From: Faecalibacterium prausnitzii
GTDB lineage: Bacteria > Bacillota > Clostridia > Oscillospirales > Ruminococcaceae
NCBI RefSeq assembly: GCF_003287495.1
Contig: NZ_PRLE01000002.1
Span: forward strand, 434,001-498,000
Length of the DNA: 64,000 nt
Direction: 5' to 3'
Shown: positions 36,526-46,044 of the stretch, in pieces
Layout: every line of letters begins with the position of its first letter
How positions within the stretch are numbered: the stretch's first letter is position 1
Translations under genes and position numbers: made by a program
Notes under the pieces: model-generated
What the model was told of the DNA's origin: nothing
The model's input: only the letters and a program-made list of their open reading frames with translations
Databases searched by the model: none

Positions 36526-38052
36526 ATGGATAATTCAAGAACAAAAAAATCAATAAGGAACACAATAGTGGCACTTGTTGAGCAGGGAATATATACTGTA
36601 ATGTCTTTCTTGTGCAGAACAGTATTTATATACTCGCTAGGGAAAACTTATTTAGGATTTAGCGGCCTTTTCAGTGATATCTTAACGCTTCTATCGCTGG
36701 CAGAACTTGGTGTTGGTACGGCGATTCTGTATTCCATGTACAAACCAACAGCTAAAGGAGATCATAAACAAGTAGCGGCTTTGCTTAATCTCTACAAGAA
36801 AGTTTATAACACAATTGGCGTTATTATCACGATTGTTGGCTTTGCACTGACGCCGTTCTTGAAATATCTAATCTCGGATATTCCTGACATGCCGGAAATA
36901 CCGGTGATTTATATTCTTTACTTATTAAATACAACGGCGAGCTACTTCTTTATTTATAAAAAGAGTATTCTGATTACAGATCAAAAAAGCTATGTTGCTT
37001 CGTTGACTTATATTTGTACGACTACATTACAGAATCTGCTTCAAATTGTGTTTTTGCTGACAACCCACAATTTTATCATTTATCTTTTGATTCAAATTGC
37101 GTGTACGCTCGCGAATAATATTATTATTTCCGTTTACGTTGATCGACACTATTCGTACTTAAAGCAGTATAAAGATGAACAGCTGTGTAAAAAGGACAAG
37201 CAAGTAATCTACAATAATGTTAAAGCGATGTTTGTCAGCAAGCTTAGTTCTGCAGTTGTTACGTCAACGGATAATCTTCTGATTTCAAAGTTTGTTAGTA
37301 CGATTGTCCTGGGTTTGTATTCAAACTATACTCTGTTTACGACAATGTTTCGAACAATTCTTTCAAAGATTTTTGAGGCATTGACCGGAAGCGTTGGAAA
37401 TCTTGTGGCACTTGAATCCAGCGATAGGGTATACAAGACTTTCAGAAAAATATGGTTTGTTAATTTCTGGCTGGTGTCTTTTTCCTGTGCGGCACTCTTT
37501 GCTCTTGTGAATCCATTTATAACTCTCTGGGTTGGAGAATCGTACTTGCTGGAAGAGAGAGTTGTGTTCATAGTTTGCTTGAACCTGTACATGCGACTCA
37601 TCAGAAATACATTTTTGACATTTAATGATACATACGGAATGTTTAAACAGCTGAAACCGAAGTGCATTGCGGAAGCTATTATTAATCTGACGGTATCGCT
37701 ACTTTTTGTTGGACCGATGAAGATGGGCATATATGGAGTCTTGCTTGGTACATTTGTAAGTAATATTACAACGAATTTTTGGTACGAGCCATATTTGCTC
37801 TTTAAGAAGTTTGGGGTTAGTCTGAGAAAGTATTTCCTGCTGTTCGGAGAATATATTCTATTGACAGCAATAAGTGCAGGCACGATGTTTTGGGTATGTA
37901 ACTATGTGATTACTTTGAGTGGTTGGATTGGTTTTATTCTTAAAGTCGCAGTTACATGCATCTGCATTAACTTGTTCTATATTGTAGTGTTTGCAAGGAC
38001 GGATGAGTTTAAGTATTTTTTGAAAATTGTCAAGGCCAAAATTAAAAGGTAA
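36526..38052 (+). CDS. Wzx-type polysaccharide flippase
   Basis: A 508-residue protein with about 12-14 membrane segments, of the MATE-like polysaccharide exporter superfamily. The start is ATG 36526 with GGGGAAAAGG upstream; the longer frame from 36487 overlaps the previous gene. N-terminal signatures are VMSFLCRTVFIYSLGKTYLG (20 residues) and LSLAELGVGTAI. It would flip the lipid-linked repeat unit across the membrane for the Wzy-like polymerase. Confidence 0.87.
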   Translation: MDNSRTKKSIRNTIVALVEQGIYTVMSFLCRTVFIYSLGKTYLGFSGLFSDILTLLSLAELGVGTAILYSMYKPTAKGDHKQVAALLNLYKKVYNTIGVIITIVGFALTPFLKYLISDIPDMPEIPVIYILYLLNTTASYFFIYKKSILITDQKSYVASLTYICTTTLQNLLQIVFLLTTHNFIIYLLIQIACTLANNIIISVYVDRHYSYLKQYKDEQLCKKDKQVIYNNVKAMFVSKLSSAVVTSTDNLLISKFVSTIVLGLYSNYTLFTTMFRTILSKIFEALTGSVGNLVALESSDRVYKTFRKIWFVNFWLVSFSCAALFALVNPFITLWVGESYLLEERVVFIVCLNLYMRLIRNTFLTFNDTYGMFKQLKPKCIAEAIINLTVSLLFVGPMKMGIYGVLLGTFVSNITTNFWYEPYLLFKKFGVSLRKYFLLFGEYILLTAISAGTMFWVCNYVITLSGWIGFILKVAVTCICINLFYIVVFARTDEFKYFLKIVKAKIKR

Positions 38053-38058
38053 AGACAA

Positions 38059-39048
38059 ATGGAAAAAGGTAACAGATCGCAATCAGTTGATATCGCAAAA
38101 GGAATTTTAATTATATTAGTGGTGATTGCGCATGCACAAGTTGACATGGTTCATGATATTATCTTTATGTTCCATATGCCACTTTTCTTTGTGATTTCTG
38201 GCTTTCTTATGAAACGAGAAACGCTGGTAAAGGTTGGGTATGTACGCGGAAAGATTAAGCATCTGATGATTCCATATATGACATATTTAGTGCTTGATAT
38301 GCTGCTTGTACGAAAGACACTCTCTGTACACGATTGGATGTATGCTATTTGGGGTGGTCGAGCAGTAACAGGTGTTTACTGGTACATAACCTGTTTTATC
38401 TTCACTATTTTTATGCTCACTATTCTTTTGAGAAAATTTTCCAACAGAATAGTGAAAGGTTTAATTTTAGTGGGGGGGGGTATAGCGATTCTCGAATCGC
38501 ACCTTCTGGATAGGGTTCATTTTCTGAAGTTTCCTGGTATTCCGTGGAATCTGGATGTTGCTTTGATGGCACTTGTCTATGTTGGAATTGGGTTCTTTTA
38601 TAAGGATAAAATTAAAGAACTACTGGAATGTGATTCAAGGAGATTCGATTTATTGTCGGGGTTGATAGCGGTAGCTTTATCTCTATTCTGCTGGTTCATT
38701 TATAGAAACGAAAATCAACTTTATTATTTTGATATGAAACCAGTGTACTACAAAGAATTTATATCGGCATTATTGATTCCGTGTGCATTTGGAATGGTGC
38801 TCGCAAGGTTGGTTTATTGGATGCAAAAAAATAAATGGCTAGATAGCTTGAATCGTTTTTTTGTACTTTGTGGGCAAGCAACTATTCCAATCATGTTTAT
38901 GCACATCCCACTGAATCACTGGGAAACTGAATTGGCCTATGGTCGTTGGATTTTTGTATTGATTGGAGCAGGTTTACCAATAGTATCAACCATTTTGTTT
39001 CACAGTAATAGAGTTATGAGGAAACTCTTTGGATTACCGAATTTGTGA
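38059..39048 (+). CDS. Acyltransferase family 3 membrane protein with a G9 tract
   Basis: A 329-residue integral membrane acyltransferase. The N-terminal motif is RSQSVDIAKGILIILVVIAH (20 residues) with the catalytic-type His at its end. About ten membrane helices follow. It probably O-acetylates the polysaccharide. Nine consecutive G at 38,472-38,480 encode VGGG and keep the frame open here. Loss or gain of one G would truncate the protein near residue 140, giving ON/OFF acetylation. Confidence 0.85.
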   Translation: MEKGNRSQSVDIAKGILIILVVIAHAQVDMVHDIIFMFHMPLFFVISGFLMKRETLVKVGYVRGKIKHLMIPYMTYLVLDMLLVRKTLSVHDWMYAIWGGRAVTGVYWYITCFIFTIFMLTILLRKFSNRIVKGLILVGGGIAILESHLLDRVHFLKFPGIPWNLDVALMALVYVGIGFFYKDKIKELLECDSRRFDLLSGLIAVALSLFCWFIYRNENQLYYFDMKPVYYKEFISALLIPCAFGMVLARLVYWMQKNKWLDSLNRFFVLCGQATIPIMFMHIPLNHWETELAYGRWIFVLIGAGLPIVSTILFHSNRVMRKLFGLPNL

Positions 39049-39112
39049 AAAATTTCCTTGTGAACTAAAATGTTGCTGAACGATGCGGAAAAAGGTTGAG
39101 AGGAATAAAATA

Positions 39113-40209
39113 ATGAAAGTAGCTTTTTTTATTGATGATATTACAAAAGATGGAGGGACTGAGAGATGCACAGCAGTTTTATCTAATTTGCTTGCTGGCA
39201 GGGGATTTGACGTTTCTATTCTATCAATAAATGCAAGTAAAAATAGAAGCAAATATGAGATAGATTCTAATGTGAATGTCAAAACGTTTAATTTGCAAAA
39301 AATTGAAAATGCTGTAAGTAGACGTATGAAAACATTCAAATACTTGGGACATGAAATTATAGGGGGGGGTACGACGTAATTGTTGTAGTAGATACCTATA
39401 AGTCTTTATGCTTTGTTCCGTTTGTGCCTTTGTTGAAGATGACAAAAACAAAACTGATTTCGTGGGAGCATTTCAACTATAATTTTGGCGATAAACATTC
39501 CCCACGATGGTGGGGAAGAAAAGTTGCGGCAAAAATAAGCGACGCTGTTGTAGTTCTATCGAAAGCTGATTATGATGTATGGAAAGCTGCTGTAAAACAC
39601 AAAGAACGTCTGAAACAGATTTATAATTTTCCTTGTTTTGACTTGGAAAAGCCTCGATTTGATGTTGAGTGCAAAACTGTTTTAGCAGTTGGTAGACTTG
39701 AAGAACAAAAGGGATTCGATTATTTGCTTGATATATGGAAGCTTATAGAAAATGATAAAGATTTTAATGAATGGAAGCTTCAGGTAGTGGGAAGCGGCTC
39801 TCTTAAACAGCAATTACGCGATAAAGAAAATAATTTGGGACTGAAAAGAGTAAAATGGTTGCCTTTCACAGAGCATATTGAGGAGTGTTACAAAAACGCA
39901 TCTATCTATGTGATGAGTAGTCGATTTGAAGGATTTGCGCTCGTTTTGCTCGAAGCAAAAGCCTTTGGTCTTCCTATAGTTAGTTTTGATATTAAAAATG
40001 GACCAAATGAAATTGTGCAGAATGGCGTGAATGGTTATATAGTACCACCTTTTGATATAAGTATGTTTGCTGAAAGTCTGAAAGTACTTATGAAAAACGA
40101 TAAGCTGAGAGCACATTTTACAGAAGATTCTCAGAGAAATATGTACCAGTTTTCAAAAGATAAAATTGTTGCAAATTGGATTCAGTTGTTAGAAGAACTT
40201 ACAGAGTAG
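39113..40209 (+). CDS. Family 4 glycosyltransferase, out of frame at a G8 tract (likely phase-variable, OFF)
   Basis: ATG 39113 (GAGAGGAAT upstream) begins MKVAFFIDDITKDGGTERCT (20 residues), the acceptor start of a GT4. After HEIIGGG, eight G at 39,362-39,369 send the frame to a stop at 39,379. In the correct frame the tract continues as YDVIVVVDTYKSLCF and then the donor domain, with VGRLEEQKGFDYLLDIW and SSRFEGFALVLLEAKAFGLP (20 residues). Six or nine G would make a full protein of about 365 residues. No other lesion is visible, so slippage is the simplest reading. Confidence 0.8.
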
Positions 40210-40225
40210 GAAGAGACATACAAAA

Positions 40226-41131
40226 ATGAACACAACATTACTTATCATGGCGGCCGGAATCGGCAGCCGATTTGGAACAGGAATCAAGCAGTTGGAGCCG
40301 GTGGATGAGGCTGGACATATCATCATGGATTATTCAATCCACGATGCAATCGAAGCGGGATTCAATCATGTAGTATTTATCATCCGTAAGGATATCGAGA
40401 AGGAGTTTAAAGAGGTTATTGGTGATCGCATTGCCTCCATTTGCTCTTCTCATGACGTAACTGTAGACTATGTTTTTCAGGACATCAACGATATTCCGGG
40501 AGAACTTCCAGAAGGCCGTACAAAGCCGTGGGGAACCGGTCAGGCCGTGCTTGCAGCGAAGGACGTAATTAAAACTCCGTTCATCGTCATTAACGCAGAC
40601 GATTACTATGGCAAGGAAGGATTTAAGGCAGTCCATGAGTATCTGGTGAACGGAGGAAAGTCTTGCATGGCTGGCTTCGTGCTGAAGAACACCCTGTCTG
40701 ATAATGGCGGTGTGACCCGTGGCATCTGCAAGATGGACGAGGATAACAACTTGACTGAGGTTGTGGAGACCAAGAACATCGTGAAGACTGCAGATGATGG
40801 AGCAGAGGCCGACGGTGTGGCTGTTGATGTGAATTCTCTTGTCTCCATGAACATGTGGGGCTTGACTCCTGATTTTCTGGATGTGCTGGAAGATGGTTTC
40901 AAGGAGTTTTTCGAGAAAGAAGTACAGAGAAATCCTCAGAAAGCTGAGTATCTGATTCCAATCTTCATCGGTGAGCTGCTGGAGCAGGGAAAGATGTCTG
41001 TAAAGGTCCTGAAGACCAACGACACCTGGTATGGTATGACCTACCATGAGGATGTCGCAGCAGTAAAGGGCAGTTTCAAGGAGATGCTGGAAAACGGCGT
41101 GTATAAGGCTGATTTATTTGCAGATTTGTGA
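40226..41131 (+). CDS. Sugar nucleotidyltransferase (NTP-transferase family)
   Basis: A 301-residue protein. The nucleotide-binding start is LIMAAGIGSRFGTGIKQLEP (20 residues), followed by WGTGQAVLAAKD and the metal-binding INADDYYG. This resembles UTP/CTP/GTP-sugar nucleotidyltransferases such as those that work with an aminoglycoside-phosphotransferase-like partner. The product sugar nucleotide is unknown. Its GC-richer codons match the first genes of the locus, not the AT-rich transferases. It is the last gene of the polysaccharide locus. Confidence 0.82.
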   Translation: MNTTLLIMAAGIGSRFGTGIKQLEPVDEAGHIIMDYSIHDAIEAGFNHVVFIIRKDIEKEFKEVIGDRIASICSSHDVTVDYVFQDINDIPGELPEGRTKPWGTGQAVLAAKDVIKTPFIVINADDYYGKEGFKAVHEYLVNGGKSCMAGFVLKNTLSDNGGVTRGICKMDEDNNLTEVVETKNIVKTADDGAEADGVAVDVNSLVSMNMWGLTPDFLDVLEDGFKEFFEKEVQRNPQKAEYLIPIFIGELLEQGKMSVKVLKTNDTWYGMTYHEDVAAVKGSFKEMLENGVYKADLFADL

Positions 41132-41264
41132 TATACTGGGAGCGGAAGCTCCCTGTGCTGCTCTGATAATCACACACCTCTTCGTGGTGAGCAGCAGGCA
41201 ACGATCTACGAATCAGGGATTCGATGATCGGCGAAGATGTGAAAAGATTGGATATGTGTAAATA
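41132..41264 (+). other. Structured end of the polysaccharide operon
   Basis: A GGGAGC/GCTCCC hairpin (41,138-41,153) is followed by a longer CTGCTC...GAGCAG dyad up to about 41,196. There is no T-run. It could slow or end transcription, or be an RNA-processing site. Confidence 0.45.
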
Positions 41265-42536
41265 ATGAATATACGGAGAAAGTTCTGGAATATAAAAATG
41301 AAAATATTTTCACTACTAAATAAAGATGCAAAAATTCTTTATGATACGATGAAGGAACTTCAAATTCCAGAGGATCAGTTGTATTTGCATGACGATGAAA
41401 GTTGCCCGTGCGGATCAGGAAAAGCATACAAGGATTGCTGTAAAGGGAAAAGTGATGAGGGCCCGGTAAATTCAAAGAAACCTGTTGAAGTTCTATTGAT
41501 GGAAGAAATGAGAAATGGATTTAAACGGGATAAGGTATGCTTACATCCGGATCAGTCGCATTGTAAGGGTGAAATTAAAGAAGCACATGCATTACAAAAT
41601 CATAAAATTATTTCATTGCTTGCAAGCGCGGATAATCATGTGATAATGCAAGATTCTACTAAGCAACCTATAGTGATGAAAGAGGATCCTGCAAATCCAA
41701 TACTGATTGTTCCGTTTACAAGAGTAAGTGGTAATAAAGCAACTACGCAAAGTTGCTTTTGCGATGTGCATGATACAGAAGCATTTAAGGTAATTGAAGC
41801 TGGCTCACCAGACTTTGACGCAACTAATGATGAAATGAAGTTTGTGTATGCATATAAGGCTTTTGTTTTTGAATATGCAAAACAGAGACACTTGATGTGG
41901 CTGTATAGAAGAATGTTTTCAAAACGGCCGTGTGTATTCTCTTTGTCAGAGCAAGTAAAAGAATACCGAATTCAATGCTTACGAATGGAAGAATTTGAAG
42001 CTGTTAAGAAAAAGTTTGATGCAGAAATTTTGGCAGGAACACATAACGGTGTAAGTACGGTTGTGGTTACAATTCCGTATAAGTTGGGATTTGCAAATTA
42101 TGCATATATAGCACCAGATTATGATATAGATGGTAATAGAATAAAAAGTATTGATAATAAAGGGAAAATGTATAGATTGGCAATAACGGTATTGCCAGAA
42201 GCAAATCAGTCATATATTTTAATGAGTTGCTTAGATAGCGAAGAAGAATTTTATCATTCGTTTTTCCAATCAATAAAAACAGCTAACTTGGAAAAAATAC
42301 TTTTCTATTTTAATTTGATGCTTCCGCTTTTTTCTGAGAATGTTATATTAAGTGAAACTCTGTGGAATGCGTTAGATGAGAAAGGCCAATTTGGATTAAC
42401 ACATATGGCAAATTTGACTGGTGATGATCAGCTTAAACTTAGTCAGGCGCTAGGAATGGCACTTAGGAACGCAGCCCATAAAAAGAATTTTGATTATTCT
42501 AAACGAATGGGATTTGACCTTTTTCAGCAGGTGTAA
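41265..42536 (+). CDS. SEC-C motif protein with a possible HNH-like zinc domain
   Basis: A 423-residue protein. Residues about 48-60 are CPCGSGKAYKDCC, a SEC-C zinc motif. Further on, CLHPDQSHCKGEIKEAHALQ (20 residues) continues to NHKIISLL. This is a Cys-x-His ... Cys ... Ala-His ... Asn-His pattern that looks like a treble-clef or HNH-type site, then FCDVHDTEAF with a Cys-x-x-His pair. The C-terminal half has no motif I know. Similar SEC-C/HNH-like proteins occur in mobile elements and defence islands. It is an orphan after the polysaccharide locus. Start: ATG 41265 is used, but the ribosome site is poor, and 41,298 is an alternative. Confidence 0.65.
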   Translation: MNIRRKFWNIKMKIFSLLNKDAKILYDTMKELQIPEDQLYLHDDESCPCGSGKAYKDCCKGKSDEGPVNSKKPVEVLLMEEMRNGFKRDKVCLHPDQSHCKGEIKEAHALQNHKIISLLASADNHVIMQDSTKQPIVMKEDPANPILIVPFTRVSGNKATTQSCFCDVHDTEAFKVIEAGSPDFDATNDEMKFVYAYKAFVFEYAKQRHLMWLYRRMFSKRPCVFSLSEQVKEYRIQCLRMEEFEAVKKKFDAEILAGTHNGVSTVVVTIPYKLGFANYAYIAPDYDIDGNRIKSIDNKGKMYRLAITVLPEANQSYILMSCLDSEEEFYHSFFQSIKTANLEKILFYFNLMLPLFSENVILSETLWNALDEKGQFGLTHMANLTGDDQLKLSQALGMALRNAAHKKNFDYSKRMGFDLFQQV

Positions 42537-42608
42537 ATGAAGAATATTCCCCTCACCCCAACACCATGCTATACTTAAACCACTAAAAAAGGAAAGAGGT
42601 TATCACCT

Positions 42609-42938
42609 ATGCCCAGAACAAAAGGCAGCAAAAACCGTCCCAAAACTGCCCATACCGACTACGCATCTCAGATCGCGGAGAAGCAGGAATCTATCACTTC
42701 CCTGACTGCTGAGATTTCATCCATCACCGCAAATATTGACACTTTGAAGGCTGATCTGAAAGAAAAGAAGTCTGCTTTGAAGAAGACCGAAAAAGAAGTG
42801 GCATCCCTGGAAGCGAAGAAGGCAAAGGCAGATGCTAAGGCTGCTGAAGAAGCTAAGAAGACCGAGGCAGAGGCTGTGCTGAAGAAGTTGCTGGCAAGTG
42901 GCATGAGTGCGGACGAGATTCTGGAAAAGCTGAAATAA
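42609..42938 (+). CDS. Small coiled-coil protein
   Basis: A 109-residue protein with a basic N-terminus (MPRTKGSKNRPK) and a long charged coiled coil (residues about 20-90) rich in Lys, Glu and Ala, ending LLASGMSADEILEKLK. It is preceded by GGAAAGAGG and a TATACT box at about 42,571. A terminator follows. It may be a DNA-associated or histone-like element protein. I do not recognise a family. Confidence 0.7.
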   Translation: MPRTKGSKNRPKTAHTDYASQIAEKQESITSLTAEISSITANIDTLKADLKEKKSALKKTEKEVASLEAKKAKADAKAAEEAKKTEAEAVLKKLLASGMSADEILEKLK

Positions 42939-42964
42939 CAAGAAAACCAATAACAAAAATAAAT

Positions 42965-43009
42965 GCCGTGTGGACAAACTGAACTCCAGGAGTTCACACG
43001 GTATTTTTT
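42965..43009 (+). terminator. Rho-independent terminator
   Basis: CCGTGTG pairs with CACACGG, with an inner GAACTCC/GGAGTTC dyad, followed by TATTTTTTG. Confidence 0.8.
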
Positions 43010-43079
43010 GAAGGTTGATATATAGTTTATAACGGAAATAAAAGAAGGACAAAATTAAAAGAAATGGAGTGTGAGAAAA

Positions 43080-43463
43080 ATGAATTTATCTAAAATACAC
43101 CACATCGCAATCATCGTATCTGACTACGAAGCTGCAAAGGATTTCTATGTGAACAAGCTGGGATTCTCTGTTATCAGAGAGAACTACCGTCCAGAGCGTA
43201 AGGACTGGAAGCTAGATCTTCGTGTCAATGGGCACACAGAGCTGGAGATTTTTGCAGAAGAAAACCCGCCAAAGCGTGTGAACCGACCGGAGGCCTGTGG
43301 GCTGCGACATCTTGCTTTCTGTGTAGAGAGTGTGGAGCAGACGGTGAGAGAACTGGCAGAAGTTGGGATTAAATGTGAGCCGATTCGTGTTGACGATTAT
43401 ACCGGAAAGAAGATGACCTTCTTCCACGACCCGGATGGACTGCCGCTGGAACTGCACGAATAA
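43080..43463 (+). CDS. VOC-family (glyoxalase-like) protein
   Basis: A 127-residue metalloenzyme-fold protein. The start is ATG 43080 rather than GTG 43071. Motifs are IHHIAIIVSDYEAAKDFYVN (20 residues), ELEIFAEE, GLRHLAFCVESVE and FFHDPDGLPLELHE. The His and Glu positions match the VOC metal site. It resembles the SMU1112c/YaeR-like glyoxalase subgroup. The substrate is unknown. It is followed 2 bases later by an HTH protein. Confidence 0.85.
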   Translation: MNLSKIHHIAIIVSDYEAAKDFYVNKLGFSVIRENYRPERKDWKLDLRVNGHTELEIFAEENPPKRVNRPEACGLRHLAFCVESVEQTVRELAEVGIKCEPIRVDDYTGKKMTFFHDPDGLPLELHE

Positions 43464-43465
43464 TT

Positions 43466-44257
43466 ATGGGAGAGAAAAGAGCATATAAAGCCAGAAAGCC
43501 CGGCGGCGGCCGGAAAAAGTTAAAGCCGGAATACGATGCCGGGAAGAATCTGAAAGATCAGATGGATGCTGCTGTGGCACTTTATAATTCTGAGATGTCC
43601 TTGCAGGCCATCGCCGATGCTCTGAACCTAAATCCCATCAAGGTACGGAAGCTGCTCATCACGGCAGGTGTGTATGAATCAGAAGTGGCGGAAAAAGTAA
43701 AAAACACTTTTGAAGAATACCGAGAAACACAGGACTACAAAACCTCCATACTCTCAACTGCAAACACCCTGAAACTTTCCAAAGCCTCCGTCACCTCGTA
43801 TCTGCCTTATGAAAAAGGCGTGTACTTCCAAAGTACAGAAAAGGAGAAAATCAGTGTTGGAGCAGAACGGCAGCGGAGATTTAGAGCAATGAGGCGATGG
43901 AGGGTTGATCCGACAGAAGAAAACTTCTGGGGTGTGGTTCTGGCCTATACTGGAGTAAAATTTAAGACCTACTCCGGGTTGCCATTCTCTTACGAAATTA
44001 AAAAGGGCAGGAACGGCGAGTACACAAAAGAACTGTGGATCGATCGCAGAGAGAATAGTAAAAGCCTGGCGTGGAGTTCCGTGCGGCTAGCTCTGGGCCA
44101 TATTAAAAAGGTAGGAGAAGTAGTTGAACGACCGAAAGCACTGGGCGATATCCGGGGTGTGACCTATATATACGGAATGTTCTATCGGTTTGGACTGATC
44201 GACGTGCCGGATGAAGCAAAAGAAAAGATGAAGAAAGCGTTCAGCAAATCGTCCTGA
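43466..44257 (+). CDS. Helix-turn-helix protein of unknown function
   Basis: A 263-residue protein starting 2 bases after the VOC gene stop, so it is translationally coupled. A basic N-terminus (KPGGGRKKLKPEYD) is followed by a helix-turn-helix (about 38-62: MSLQAIADALNLNPIKVRKLL in part). A second similar segment lies near 90-110 (STANTLKLSKASVTSYLPYE, 20 residues). The C-terminal half has no recognised motif. It may be a regulator or plasmid-type protein of the element. Confidence 0.6.
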   Translation: MGEKRAYKARKPGGGRKKLKPEYDAGKNLKDQMDAAVALYNSEMSLQAIADALNLNPIKVRKLLITAGVYESEVAEKVKNTFEEYRETQDYKTSILSTANTLKLSKASVTSYLPYEKGVYFQSTEKEKISVGAERQRRFRAMRRWRVDPTEENFWGVVLAYTGVKFKTYSGLPFSYEIKKGRNGEYTKELWIDRRENSKSLAWSSVRLALGHIKKVGEVVERPKALGDIRGVTYIYGMFYRFGLIDVPDEAKEKMKKAFSKSS

Positions 44258-44376
44258 CACGGATGCCGCAGAGGGTGCGGAAAAGAAGAATCACCCAATG
44301 ATTGAGTCACTGCGTGAACTCCTGGAGATTATACAAAAAACACCTGCGGAATGAACCACAGGCGGCTGAAATCACA

Positions 44377-45204
44377 TTATAGCTTATTCAAAAAGTCTTC
44401 CAGAACACGGTTCCACTTTTCGGGGTACTCATAGAACATCAGGTGACCACCCATGACGTAGGTGCCGTAACCGGGAAGCTGTGCTTCGACAAAGGGCTTT
44501 GCAATGTCCTGCCAGTGTTCTGCAATGAACATCAGGCTGGGCAGAGTTGCACCGACATCTTTTGCGATTTCAAGATAGTTGGAGAACACGGCGTCGCAGA
44601 ACAGCTGACGGCAGATCCAGTATGGTGTGCGGCCGGAAATATCCAGCAGATACTCCAGCTCATCAGGCTCCATCTTATGCTGGATCATGACGCCAGTCGC
44701 GTACTCGCTAAAGAACTCACGGCATCCCTGAGAAGAGGTCAGCACCTGTGTGGCAACCTGAGACAACTCTTCAATCGTGCCCTCAGTCCACCACTTCGGG
44801 TCAGGGGAGAGCGGGAGCGGAGACATATCGATAGTCACAACGCCGCGCAGCTTGTCTTTGCCGAACTGCTGCACGTAGCTCCATGTGTCAAGGTTGCCCG
44901 TGCTCCAGCCAATCAGGACAATATCTTTGAGACCCAATGCATCAATCAGACCTGCTACATCGCGGCCGTGAGTCAGGTAGTCGTTGCCATCCACGGTTTT
45001 GGCAGAATAGCCTTGGCCGCGAGGATCGATAGCAATGACACGATATTCAGAGGAGAAATACTCCAGTTGGTTCTTGAAAATCTCACCAGAGAAGGTCAGG
45101 CCGGGAATGAAGACCAACGGTTTACCTTCGCCTTTTTCCAAGATATGTAACTCTACACCGGGGGCTACAGTGACATACTTGCTTTCAATACGATCTTTTG
45201 CCAT
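44377..45204 (-). CDS. Alpha/beta-hydrolase
   Basis: A 275-residue hydrolase. The start is ATG at 45,204 with GGGAGG upstream. The oxyanion region is VFIPGLTFSGEIF, then IAIDPRGQGYS, the nucleophile elbow is IGWSTGNLD with the Ser, and the C-terminal His is in MGGHLMFYEYPE. It resembles haloperoxidase/esterase-like enzymes. The substrate is unknown. It is the only gene of this part of the element on the minus strand and has its own good promoter. Confidence 0.85.
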   Translation of the reverse strand: MAKDRIESKYVTVAPGVELHILEKGEGKPLVFIPGLTFSGEIFKNQLEYFSSEYRVIAIDPRGQGYSAKTVDGNDYLTHGRDVAGLIDALGLKDIVLIGWSTGNLDTWSYVQQFGKDKLRGVVTIDMSPLPLSPDPKWWTEGTIEELSQVATQVLTSSQGCREFFSEYATGVMIQHKMEPDELEYLLDISGRTPYWICRQLFCDAVFSNYLEIAKDVGATLPSLMFIAEHWQDIAKPFVEAQLPGYGTYVMGGHLMFYEYPEKWNRVLEDFLNKL

Positions 45205-45250
45205 GAGAAAACCTCCCAACAAAACCTATAAATCGAATTGGCTTGTCCGA

Positions 45251-45279
45251 ATTATACATCTGGAAGAAGAGAAAAGCAA
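45251..45279 (-). promoter_or_regulatory. Promoter of the alpha/beta-hydrolase gene
   Basis: On the minus strand TTGCTT (45,279-45,274), 17-base spacer, TATAAT (45,256-45,251), about 47 bases before the start codon. Confidence 0.7.
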
Positions 45280-46044
45280 TAGGCTGATAGAAACTGCACT
45301 GCTGTAATCTACAAAAATTTTCAGTGCATGAACATCAGTAACAGTTACACAATGTTAAAATAGCAATATGTCCACGATGAGCAGGCGCAACACCTGTCTG
45401 CCGCAGTATTTTTACTTTATAAGACATCTCTATGGATGACGGTAAGGTTCGATTTTGAACTTTGCCGTTTTTCTTTTTGTCCAAATTTGTAAAATTTTCA
45501 AAACTGTATTCCAAAACGGCTCTACGGATTCCTATTAGTGTAGGGGGCTTCAAAATCTTTTGTAGAACAGCTTTCCGCTAGTTCTATAAGTGGAAAATAA
45601 ACAAAATCCATGTTCTAAAATTAGGTAGTTCAACAAAATTTGAAAAATTGGTTGCCAAAAATCCATTTTAGATTGTTATAGGTAGAGGGGAACGTTGGAA
45701 AAATGAATTTTCTTTGAACTTTCAAAAGACCCGGTTTAAAAACACCCCTTAAAGTTTGTATAGGGTGTAAGGGCTATATTCCAAAACAGACCTATTTGCT
45801 GTTGGATTCACTTCTGAAAATCCCTGATTCCTTACAAAGCTACATCGCACCTTGAAAATCGCATGAGCCACCCCAGTAGGATACCTCTGATACTGAATGT
45901 GCATTCTGCGCGTCTTATCGGAAAATACGCCGGAGAGAATCGGGCAGGAACGGGCTGGGACAGAGTGGACGGTAGTTAAGAGCAAGATTTGCCTTTGTAT
46001 ACGAAATCGCTCCTACGGGAGATTTCTCCACGCGGCATCTTGAT
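45280..46044. other. AT-rich non-coding region upstream of the mobilisation genes
   Basis: About 760 bases without a convincing gene. The phrase ATTCCAAAAC occurs at about 45,510 and 45,779. Short TATAGGG/TAGAGGGG-type units recur near 45,540, 45,680 and 45,760, which recall the repeat field at 8,101-8,470 in the same position before the other mobC. It may hold a replication or transfer origin. Confidence 0.45.

Noticed and set aside
41132-41264. A possible tRNA or small RNA after the nucleotidyltransferase gene.
   Set aside because: The two dyads do not form a cloverleaf and there is no CCA or T-loop consensus. I keep it only as a structured operon end.
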